NCBI GenBank assembly: GCA_965229765.1
Contig: CBDDJT010000003.1
Coordinates: 930,001 to 994,000, forward strand
Reading direction: 5' to 3'
Length of the DNA stretch: 64,000 nucleotides
Source of the DNA: ASV31 sp965229765
GTDB taxonomy: Bacteria > Pseudomonadota > Alphaproteobacteria > Rhodobacterales > Rhodobacteraceae
The notes under the pieces were generated by a model. That model made no database searches, was not told the DNA's origin, and worked only from the letters and a program-made list of their open reading frames with translations. The position numbers and the translations under genes are program-made. This document shows, piece after piece, positions 57,750-64,000 of the stretch. How positions within the stretch are numbered: the first letter of the stretch is position 1; every line of letters starts with the position of its first letter.

Positions 57750-59249
57750 TCAGATCAGGCCCCACAGATCGGCACCAAGGAACCACTCCTCGGCGCCGAA
57801 CTGCGCGTCGATCCCGTCGGCGCCCTCCAGCACCACGATCTCCTCGATCCCGAAAGCCGTGATGCCAAGCGCGGCCAGCGTGGCCTCGGGGGTCTCGCCT
57901 TCAAGGTCGGCGCCGAACAGCGCCGCCGCCTCGGGCGTCAGCGCGATATAAAGGGTATCGAATCCATCTCCGCCATAGATGTTGGCGCCGCCGGCGGACG
58001 GGTCGCCCAGAATGTCGCCCTGCACGAAGATGAACGTGTCGTCCCCGGGCGCGCCCATCAAGAGGTCGAAGCCCTGCCCGGCAATCAGCACGTCATTGCC
58101 CTTGCCGCCACCCAGCTTGTCGTTGCCGGTGTCGCCATCGACCACGTCGTCGCCCTGACCGCCCGCAAGGAAATCGTCGCCCGATCCGCCCGACAGGATG
58201 TCGCCGTCCTGTCCGCCGGCGAAACCGTCGTTGCCGGCGCCGCCAAAGAACGTGTCGATCCCGGCAGACCCATAGCCGATGTCGTCGCCGTCCAGCCCCA
58301 GCACCAGGTCGTCGGCGGCGGAATAGATCGCCGCACCCCCCGCCGCGTCCAGCGCGGTGACCACACCGTCCAGCGCATAGGTGGTGAACGCCGCCAGAAC
58401 CCCGTGGATCGACGACGCGGGGTGCAGGTCATCGACGAAACCCACCTGTTCGGCCGGATAACTGTCCAGCACGGCGCCTTCGTCCAGACCCATGTGCTCG
58501 GTCAGCGGGGCGACAAGGCCAAATCCCACGGGATCCTCGGCAATGGCGCGGGTGATCGCCTCATAGTCGATCAGCCCGACACTGGCGCCGCCCTGTTCCA
58601 GCGCATCGACAGCGGCGCGCAACTCATCATTGAAATAGTCGAACACCAGTTCGGTCAGACCCTGCGTGACCTCGTCCTGAACGCCCACGCTGGGAAAGAA
58701 GGTCGCCACGGGCAGCGTGCCGGCATAGACCGTTTCGACCCCCGCCGCCAAAAGCTCGACAAGGCCCGCGACAATGGCATCGACCGCCGCGTCGGCAGCG
58801 GCGAAGGCCGATTGCAGGATCTCGGTCAGCGTGCCGCCCCCGGCCGCCCCCAGATCGTTGTTGCCGATCCACACGATGGCGATGGTGCCCGTCAGGTCCG
58901 CCTCGCCCATGTCGGTCAGGTATCGGTCGATCTGCGCGCCAAGGTTCAGGTCCGCATTCAGTGCAGCATCGTCCTCGGGCACCAGCAACTCGGGCTGAAG
59001 CCCGCTATCCACGACCAGATCACCCAGCGTATATGTGCCCGCCGCGTCGGCCGAGGCGATGGCATAGTTCGATACCGTCCCGCCGCCCGGGATCAGGTCG
59101 TAGAACGCGGAATGCACCAGCCCGTCGGTGATCCCGTTGGGAAAGGGCGTGGGCCACGCAACCACGCCGGTTCCCAGCGCGAACAGGTTGCCGTCATCGC
59201 TCAGGCTGTCGCCGAAAAAGACGATGTCATTGGCAATCGGCGTCAGCAT
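57750..59249 (-). CDS. Secreted SGNH/GDSL-type hydrolase with RTX repeats
   Basis: A 499-residue protein. Residues 1-300 are the hydrolase: block I FFGDSLSDDGN (catalytic Ser), block III WIGNNDLGA (Asn), and DDLHPASSIHG carrying the Asp-x-x-His pair. Residues 320-430 hold RTX nonapeptides (GGAGNDGFAGGQDGDILSGG, and further copies GGSGDDFLAGGQGDDVVDG). The C-terminus, ending with bulky hydrophobics, is the type I secretion signal. There is no Sec signal. It is an exported esterase or lipase, stabilised by calcium. It probably uses a type I exporter, perhaps the one at 45620-50578. Confidence 0.91.
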   Translation of the reverse strand: MLTPIANDIVFFGDSLSDDGNLFALGTGVVAWPTPFPNGITDGLVHSAFYDLIPGGGTVSNYAIASADAAGTYTLGDLVVDSGLQPELLVPEDDAALNADLNLGAQIDRYLTDMGEADLTGTIAIVWIGNNDLGAAGGGTLTEILQSAFAAADAAVDAIVAGLVELLAAGVETVYAGTLPVATFFPSVGVQDEVTQGLTELVFDYFNDELRAAVDALEQGGASVGLIDYEAITRAIAEDPVGFGLVAPLTEHMGLDEGAVLDSYPAEQVGFVDDLHPASSIHGVLAAFTTYALDGVVTALDAAGGAAIYSAADDLVLGLDGDDIGYGSAGIDTFFGGAGNDGFAGGQDGDILSGGSGDDFLAGGQGDDVVDGDTGNDKLGGGKGNDVLIAGQGFDLLMGAPGDDTFIFVQGDILGDPSAGGANIYGGDGFDTLYIALTPEAAALFGADLEGETPEATLAALGITAFGIEEIVVLEGADGIDAQFGAEEWFLGADLWGLI

Positions 59250-59400
59250 CGGCGGCCCTCTCGGAGGTTGCGGACCGGATCCATCGGTCCCGCCCCATCA
59301 CATAGGCCAAACGGCCAAAACAGTCCATGACAGCGGTTCGCTGTTGACGGCGCCCCCCGCAAGTCCCGACACTGCCGGAAAATCCAAGGGAGGAAGATCC

Positions 59401-60459
59401 ATGAAACATGCCCTCAGGCTTTGCGCCGCCGCGCTCGTGCTGTCGGCGCCGCTGCCGGCCGTGGCCGACAGCTTCAATGCCACTGTCGCCGCGGGCCATC
59501 CGCCCGTGTTCCGCTGGGTGCGGATGATCTCGGAAGTGTTCATTCCCACCGTGACCTCCACGCTCGACGGCAGCGGCCACTCGGTCAGCTTCTCGGAACA
59601 GTACGGCGGCGCGATCGCCGGCGTCGGCGAAGAGCTTGAAGCCATCGAATCGGGTCTGGTCGAGATCGGCACCTGCCAGGCGCTGTTCGATCCCGCGAAG
59701 CTCGCGATCCAGAACGTGACCTACTACACGCCCTTCGTCAGCGACGACGCCCGCACCGTGTCCGACCTGATGCACAAGCTGCATTCCGAAGACCCGCGGA
59801 TGACCGCCGCCTATACCGAGAACAACAACGTCTACCTCGGCGCGCCCATCGCCATCGACGACTACCTGCTGATGACGAACTTCCCGGTCGAAAGCCTCGA
59901 CGATCTGGACGGCAAGAAGATCGCGGCGCCGGGGGCTGCGATCAACTGGCTGTCGGGCACCGGCGCGGTCGGCGTGTCGGGCAACCTGACGACCTACTAC
60001 AACGAACTGAAGACCGGCGTGTATGACGGCGTCATCGTTTTCGCCTCGGCCGCCCTGCCCGGCAAGCTATACGAGGTCGCGCCCTACGTCACCCGCGCGG
60101 GTCTCGGTGCCCAGTATGCCGGTGCGCTTTGCGCCAACAAGGACTGGTACGACGCGCTGCCGTCCGAGGTGCAGGCCGCCCTGCACGCCGGCGCCGATGC
60201 CGCGCAAGCCTGGTACATGGACGCGCTCGAGGCCGCCGTCACCGCCTCGTTCGAGGGCATGGCCGCCAACGGCGCCACCATCACCGACGCCCCCGCCGAG
60301 ATGCGGGCCGCATGGGCCGCCGGCATGGACAACGCCGCCAAGGTCTGGGCCGACGCGCTCGACGCCAAGGAGATCCCGGCCAGCGACATGCTGACGATCT
60401 ACATGGACGGTATGCGCGCCGCCGGCGCCACGCCGCTGCGCGACTGGGACAAAGAGTAG
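59401..60459 (+). CDS. TRAP transporter solute-binding protein (DctP family), set 3
   Basis: A 352-residue periplasmic binding protein with the signal peptide MKHALRLCAAALVLSAPLPA (cleavage after AVA-D). The mature part follows the DctP pattern (LDDLDGKKIAAPGAAINWLS, with TGVYDGVIVFASA as the late ligand block). The Arg that usually follows the DLKGKKIR segment is absent here (KKIAAP), so ligand recognition differs from standard dicarboxylate binders. AAGGGAGGAAG is a strong ribosome site. The upstream gap 59250-59400 contains an inverted repeat GGACCG-N7-CGGTCC (59272-59290), which may be an operator. Confidence 0.9.
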   Translation: MKHALRLCAAALVLSAPLPAVADSFNATVAAGHPPVFRWVRMISEVFIPTVTSTLDGSGHSVSFSEQYGGAIAGVGEELEAIESGLVEIGTCQALFDPAKLAIQNVTYYTPFVSDDARTVSDLMHKLHSEDPRMTAAYTENNNVYLGAPIAIDDYLLMTNFPVESLDDLDGKKIAAPGAAINWLSGTGAVGVSGNLTTYYNELKTGVYDGVIVFASAALPGKLYEVAPYVTRAGLGAQYAGALCANKDWYDALPSEVQAALHAGADAAQAWYMDALEAAVTASFEGMAANGATITDAPAEMRAAWAAGMDNAAKVWADALDAKEIPASDMLTIYMDGMRAAGATPLRDWDKE

Positions 60460-60462
60460 CCG

Positions 60463-61020
60463 GTGCCAGACCCTGAAACGGCGGCGCAGCGCGATCCCCT
60501 CGCGCTGCGCCTTCTCGACACGCTGACGCAGGCGCTCAACGTCATCGGCTCGCTGCTGATCCTGGGGCTGACGGTGATGGTCGGCCTCGACGTGGCGGGC
60601 CGCAACCTTGCCGGGGCGCCGATCTCGGGCGTGCCGGAACTCGTGACTCTGTCCATCGTGGCCATCGTCTTTCTGCAAGCGCCGCAAGCCCTGCGCGCGG
60701 GCCGCTTCACCCAGAGCGAGGCGGTGCTGAACGGTCTGCGCCGCCGCGCGCCCGCGCTGGGCCGGGCGCTTGAAACCCTGTTCGACCTTGTCGCCATGGC
60801 GATCCTCGGCGTGATCGTCCACGCCACCTGGCCGCTGTTCGCCCGCGCCTGGACGCGCGGCGATTTCATCGGCGCGCTTGGCGATTTCACCGCCCCCACG
60901 TGGCCGGTGAAGGCCACCATCCTGATCGGGGGCACCATGCTGGTCCTGCAATTCGCCGCCCGCATCTGGCGGCGTTATCGCCACCTGCCCCCCGGCAACC
61001 CGGCCGAGGGCCGGGCATGA
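60463..61020 (+). CDS. TRAP transporter small permease (DctQ family), set 3
   Basis: A 185-residue protein with four membrane spans, the first ALNVIGSLLILGLTVMVGLDV and the last TWPVKATILIGGTMLVLQFAA. The loop between spans two and three (ALRAGRFTQSEAVLNGL) is typical. It uses a GTG start 3 bp after the preceding stop and overlaps the large-permease gene by 4 bp (ATGA at 61017), so all three subunits are translated as a block. Confidence 0.89.
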   Translation: MPDPETAAQRDPLALRLLDTLTQALNVIGSLLILGLTVMVGLDVAGRNLAGAPISGVPELVTLSIVAIVFLQAPQALRAGRFTQSEAVLNGLRRRAPALGRALETLFDLVAMAILGVIVHATWPLFARAWTRGDFIGALGDFTAPTWPVKATILIGGTMLVLQFAARIWRRYRHLPPGNPAEGRA

Positions 61021-62333
61021 CACCGTTCGACATCGGACTGATGGCGCTGGGCGCCATGGGCGTGCTGGTGATGCTGGGCCTCTACGTGCCCATCGCGCTG
61101 ATGGTCTGCTCCTTCGCCGGGGTCTGGGCGATCAAGGGCTCGCCGGTGCTGGCCTCCAAGCTGCTGGCGCTTGCCGCCAACGACGCCATCGCCAGCTATT
61201 TCTTCGGGGTGGTGCCGCTTTTCGTGCTGATGGGGTTCCTCGTCTCGGAATCCGGGCTGGGCCGCGACGCCTTCGACGTGGCCAACACGCTGTTCCGGCG
61301 GCTGCGCGGCGGGCTGGGCGTGGGCACGGTGGGCGCCAACGCCATCTTCGCCGCGATCACCGGCATCTCCATCGCCTCGGCGGCGGTGTTCACCAAGATC
61401 GCCGTCCCGCAGATGATCCGCCACGGCTACGCGCCGCGCTTTGCCGTGGGCGTGGTGGCGGGCAGTTCCGTCCTGGGGATGCTGATCCCGCCATCGCTGC
61501 TCTTGATCCTCTACGGCATCCTGACGGAACAAAGCATCGGCGACCTCTTCATCGCGGGCATCGGCCCCGGCATCCTGTTGTCGGTGTTCTTCGCGCTGGG
61601 CATCGTGGCCATGGCCATCCTGACCCCGCGCTTCGTCGGCACCCCCGACCGGGGAGAAGAGGACGACGGCCTGACGCCGGCGCAGATACTGGCCAAGGGC
61701 GGGCCCATCGCGCTCCTGATCTTCCTTGTTCTCGGCGGCATCTACCTCGGCTGGTTCACCCCGGTCGAGGCAGGCGCGGTCGGCGCGCTGGTGGCACTGG
61801 CCATCGGGCTGGTCCGCCGCACCCTGACGCTGGCGGGCCTCTGGCGCGTTCTGGTGGAAACCGGCCTCGTCACCGCCTCGGTCTGCCTGCTCATCATCGC
61901 GGCGCAGATGTATTCGCGGATGCTGGCCTTCTCGGGGGTGCCCGCCGGCCTCGGCACCTTCGCCACCACGGCAGAACTGGGCTTCTGGGGGCTGATGCTG
62001 ATCTACGTCGGCGTGGTCGTGGCGCTGGGCATGATCCTCGACAGCTCGTCCATCATGCTGATCCTCGTGCCGCTGATGCTGCCCGTCGTGCAGCCCATGG
62101 GGATCGACCTGATCTGGTTCGGCATCGTCACCGTGATCGCGGTGGAAATCGGCCTTCTCACGCCGCCTTTCGGAATATCGGTCTACGTCATAAAGTCCAC
62201 GCTCGACGATCCCTCGATCACGCTGGGCGACATCTTCCGCGGCGCCGCACCCTTCGCCCTGATGATGGCCGCCGTCCTCGGCCTCGTCCTCACCTTCCCC
62301 GTCATCGCCACAGGATTGCTGCCCGGACGCTGA
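61017..62333 (+). CDS. TRAP transporter large permease (DctM family), set 3
   Basis: A 438-residue 12-span permease. GVGTVGANAIFAAITGISIASAAVF and SSVLGMLIPPSLLLILYGIL are the first-half signature. AVEIGLLTPPFGISVYVIKS is the second-half TPPFG loop. It works with the DctQ and DctP proteins encoded just upstream. The following 80-bp gap contains the motif ACTCCCGCCGGAGGCA, a small GC-rich inverted repeat that I have often seen between genes in Rhodobacteraceae (from memory). Confidence 0.94.
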   Translation: MTPFDIGLMALGAMGVLVMLGLYVPIALMVCSFAGVWAIKGSPVLASKLLALAANDAIASYFFGVVPLFVLMGFLVSESGLGRDAFDVANTLFRRLRGGLGVGTVGANAIFAAITGISIASAAVFTKIAVPQMIRHGYAPRFAVGVVAGSSVLGMLIPPSLLLILYGILTEQSIGDLFIAGIGPGILLSVFFALGIVAMAILTPRFVGTPDRGEEDDGLTPAQILAKGGPIALLIFLVLGGIYLGWFTPVEAGAVGALVALAIGLVRRTLTLAGLWRVLVETGLVTASVCLLIIAAQMYSRMLAFSGVPAGLGTFATTAELGFWGLMLIYVGVVVALGMILDSSSIMLILVPLMLPVVQPMGIDLIWFGIVTVIAVEIGLLTPPFGISVYVIKSTLDDPSITLGDIFRGAAPFALMMAAVLGLVLTFPVIATGLLPGR

Positions 62334-62413
62334 CCGCTTCTTCTGTTCCCAAATACTCCCGCCGGAGGCACGCCGCAAAGCGGCGTTCCGGCCCAACGGA
62401 AAGGACCCGCGCC

Positions 62414-63205
62414 ATGCCCCGCCGTTTCGTAGATATCTCCGTCGCGCTAGAGGCCGACATCGCCTCGGACCCGCCCATCATGCTGCCCAAGATCACCTAC
62501 ATGGCGCATGACGAAACCGCCGGGCAGATCGCCAGCTTCTTTCCCGGCCTGAAGAAGGAGGACCTGCCGGGCGGCGAGGGCTGGGCCATCGAGTTCATGC
62601 AGGTCGCCACCCACAACGGCACCCACCTCGACGCACCCTACCACCACCACTCCACCATGGACGGCGGCAAGCGCGCGATCACCATCGACGAGGTGCCGCT
62701 GGAGTGGTGCATGAACCCCGGCGTCAAGCTCGACTTCCGCCACCTGCCGGACGGCCATCTCGTGAGTGCGGCAGAGGTCGAGGCAGAGCTTGCCCGCATC
62801 GGCCACGACCTGCAGCCGCTGGACATCGTCGTGGTCAACACGGCGGCCGGCGCGAAATACGGGCAGGACGACTATATCCACGCCGGCTGCGGCATGGGCC
62901 GCGAGGCGACGATGTACCTGCTGGAACGCGGGGTGCGCGTCACCGGAACCGACGCCTGGTCCTGGGACGCGCCCTTCTCGCATACCGCGAAACGCTGGGC
63001 GGCGACCCACGACCCCTCGATCATCTGGGAAGGCCACCGCGCGTCGATGGACATCGGCTATTGCCACATGGAGAAACTGTCGAACCTCGAAAGCCTGCCC
63101 GCCAGCGGCTTCACGATCAGCTGCTTTCCGGTGAAGATAAAGGCCGCCTCTGGCGGGTTCACCCGCGCGGTCGCGATCTTCGAGGACGAAGGCGGCGCGG
63201 CATGA
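62414..63205 (+). CDS. Cyclase-family (kynurenine formamidase-like) hydrolase
   Basis: A 263-residue metal-dependent hydrolase. The zinc motif HNGTHLDAPYHHH is the HxGTHxDxPxHF-type signature of bacterial kynurenine formamidase and isatin hydrolase. Typical activities are hydrolysis of N-formyl or lactam bonds in aromatic or hydantoin-like compounds. It follows the TRAP set 3 genes and overlaps the OsmC gene by 4 bp, suggesting it acts on the imported ligand. The substrate is not known. Confidence 0.91.
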   Translation: MPRRFVDISVALEADIASDPPIMLPKITYMAHDETAGQIASFFPGLKKEDLPGGEGWAIEFMQVATHNGTHLDAPYHHHSTMDGGKRAITIDEVPLEWCMNPGVKLDFRHLPDGHLVSAAEVEAELARIGHDLQPLDIVVVNTAAGAKYGQDDYIHAGCGMGREATMYLLERGVRVTGTDAWSWDAPFSHTAKRWAATHDPSIIWEGHRASMDIGYCHMEKLSNLESLPASGFTISCFPVKIKAASGGFTRAVAIFEDEGGAA

Positions 63206-63708
63206 CCGGCGCGCCCGTCACCCCCGACACGATCTCGCGCGCGGTGGTGCGCTTCGACTGCACCGGAACGGCCACGGGCAAGATGCGCAACGAACTGGAC
63301 GTGCGCATGGTCAGCCCGATGGAAGAGCACTTCACGCTCGCCACCGACGAGGGCCCGTTCCATGGCGGCGACGCCACCGCGCCGCCGCCGCTGGCGCTGT
63401 TCGTGGGCAGCCTGACGGGCTGCATCATGACGCAGCTGCGCGCCTTCGCGAAACGGCTGGACGTGCCGCTCGACGGCCTGCGCGTCGAGACGCGGGTGGA
63501 GTGGGACTGGGAGGCGACGGGACGAACCTACGAGACCGCGCCAAAAAGCTTCGAGATCGACGTCTTCATCGACAGCGCCGCGCCGCGCGACCGGGTCGCG
63601 GCGCTGGTGGCCGCCGCCAAGCGGGGCTGTTTCATCGAACAGACGCTGGGCCGGGCCAACACCATCCGCCACCGCATCCGCGATGGCGACGGCTGGATCG
63701 ACGCATGA
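63202..63708 (+). CDS. OsmC-family protein
   Basis: A 168-residue OsmC/Ohr-fold protein. The first conserved Cys lies in SLTGCIMTQLRAFA and the second in AKRGCFIEQTLGRA, the usual two positions of the peroxidatic pair. These proteins reduce organic hydroperoxides, though some members carry other roles. Coupled (ATGA at 63202) to the cyclase-family gene, it is the last gene of the 59401-63708 operon and may deal with a reactive product of the pathway. Confidence 0.88.
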   Translation: MTGAPVTPDTISRAVVRFDCTGTATGKMRNELDVRMVSPMEEHFTLATDEGPFHGGDATAPPPLALFVGSLTGCIMTQLRAFAKRLDVPLDGLRVETRVEWDWEATGRTYETAPKSFEIDVFIDSAAPRDRVAALVAAAKRGCFIEQTLGRANTIRHRIRDGDGWIDA

Positions 63709-63725
63709 CCTGACCGCCCCGCGGC

Positions 63726-63749
63726 GCAAGGTTTTTCGAAAAACCTTGC
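63726..63749. repeat. 24-bp perfect palindrome (first of a pair)
   Basis: Arms GCAAGGTTTTTC and GAAAAACCTTGC around the centre TTCGAA; every base pairs. It lies 17 bp after the OsmC stop. A second palindrome of the same length, ends (GCAA/TTGC) and centre (TTCGAA) is at 63813. Confidence 0.85.
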
Positions 63750-63771
63750 CCGGCCCGGATCACCGGGCCGG
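63750..63771 (+). terminator. GC-rich hairpin, possible terminator
   Basis: CCGGCCCGG-ATCA-CCGGGCCGG, a 9-bp stem with a 4-nt loop directly after the first palindrome. TCTTCCCCC follows, which has few T residues. It may end the TRAP/cyclase/OsmC transcript together with the palindrome. Confidence 0.5.
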
Positions 63772-63812
63772 TCTTCCCCCGCCACCGGCGGCGCGGCGCC
63801 GGGCGGAGGCCA

Positions 63813-63836
63813 GCAAATTCCTTCGAAGGAATTTGC
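63813..63836. repeat. 24-bp perfect palindrome (second of a pair)
   Basis: Arms GCAAATTCCTTC and GAAGGAATTTGC around the centre TTCGAA. It lies 87 bp from the first and 11 bp before the stop codon of the minus-strand gene, so one palindrome sits at the end of each converging gene. Confidence 0.85.
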
Positions 63837-63846
63837 CCGCGCGGCG

Positions 63847-64000
63847 TCAGCCGCGCGGCGCCCGGAACGTGCCCAGCGTCTCGATGGTGTAGCCGCCCGG
63901 ATAGGTCGGGCGCCGCCGTTGCGTGATGCGCCGGGGACGGCGGCGCGCGGGCAGCACCCACAGGATCAGCGCCCGCGCCCTCAGCCCGCCAAACACCGCC
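63847..64000 (-). CDS. Unidentified minus-strand gene, C-terminal end only
   Basis: An open frame enters from the right edge and stops at 63847. The last residues read LILWVLPARRRPRRITQRRR, then PTYPGGYTIETLGTFRAPRG. A hydrophobic stretch followed by an Arg-rich tail suggests the end of a membrane or exported protein, but no family can be named from 50 residues. That it is real is supported by its position opposite the OsmC operon with a palindrome at each gene end. Other frames here give only short ORFs of odd composition. Confidence 0.4.
   Translation of the reverse strand, partial: AVFGGLRARALILWVLPARRRPRRITQRRRPTYPGGYTIETLGTFRAPRG

Noticed and set aside
63632..63961. A 109-codon minus-strand frame at the right edge
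   Set aside because: It overlaps the end of the OsmC gene and both palindromes and has no domain. The frame ending at 63847 is the better candidate.
1..64000. tRNA, rRNA, riboswitch or prophage regions
   Set aside because: I looked for tRNA-like cloverleaf ends, rRNA-conserved stretches and phage structural genes and found none that could be supported. Weak structured RNAs cannot be excluded by eye.

Overview
The window looks like part of a chromosome (or large replicon) of a marine-type Rhodobacteraceae (roseobacter-like Alphaproteobacterium). The grounds are high GC, dense and often stop/start-overlapping operons, three separate TRAP transporter sets, IclR regulators beside catabolic genes, two VPEID-CTERM proteins, and a FecR-domain adhesin next to a CHASE2 adenylate cyclase. 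No rRNA, tRNA, CRISPR array, transposase or phage gene was seen.

Layout. 1-804 is the end of a GMC oxidoreductase. 808-3870 (minus) is a TAXI-type TRAP transporter. 4304-10884 (plus) is a catabolic operon: alpha/beta hydrolase, VOC/extradiol-type enzyme, atypical SDR, ThDP enzyme, aspartate-dehydrogenase-like protein and aldehyde dehydrogenase. 10893-11684 (minus) is an IclR regulator. 11817-18604 (plus) holds a FAD monooxygenase, a DctPQM TRAP transporter, a cytoplasmic sulfatase and a second FAD monooxygenase. 18560-22224 (minus) is a second catabolic set: beta-helical repeat protein, SDR, Rieske oxygenase, small HTH-like protein and bicupin. It diverges from a second IclR gene, which is followed by an enoyl-CoA hydratase, a MarR regulator and an amidohydrolase (22316-25277). 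25281-26488 (minus) carries the two VPEID-CTERM proteins. 26633-29347 holds DUF808, VOC and hydrolase genes. 29354-33066 (minus) is a gentisate-pathway-like set: gentisate dioxygenase, FAH-family hydrolase and ThDP enzyme.

33234-51780 is a surface and cyclic-nucleotide region: a SulP transporter with a cNMP-binding domain, a 2597-residue repeat adhesin with ten near-identical 351-bp repeats, a CHASE2 adenylate cyclase (probable CTG start), a type I secretion operon (TolC-like, ABC, HlyD), DUF3307, and a membrane protein with a cNMP-binding fold. 51930-63708 returns to metabolism: MFS permease, quinone-oxidoreductase-like MDR, GST/carboxymuconolactone-decarboxylase-like/P450 operon, pirin, an RTX SGNH hydrolase, and a third TRAP transporter (DctPQM) followed by a cyclase-family hydrolase and an OsmC protein. 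The right edge has paired palindromes and the end of an unidentified minus-strand gene.

How the parts may work together. Three copies of a GTTCA-N4-TGAAC-like operator lie at the starts of the three transcription units flanking the first IclR gene. This suggests one regulon covering two TRAP importers, a sulfatase, two monooxygenases and a ring-cleavage pathway. The sulfatase in the operon, with no signal peptide, suggests that a sulfated aromatic may be imported, desulfated inside the cell, hydroxylated and cleaved. Substrate identity is inference. A second operator family (GTTTT/CTGGGAAA-like) links the second IclR gene to the Rieske set and the enoyl-CoA hydratase operon.
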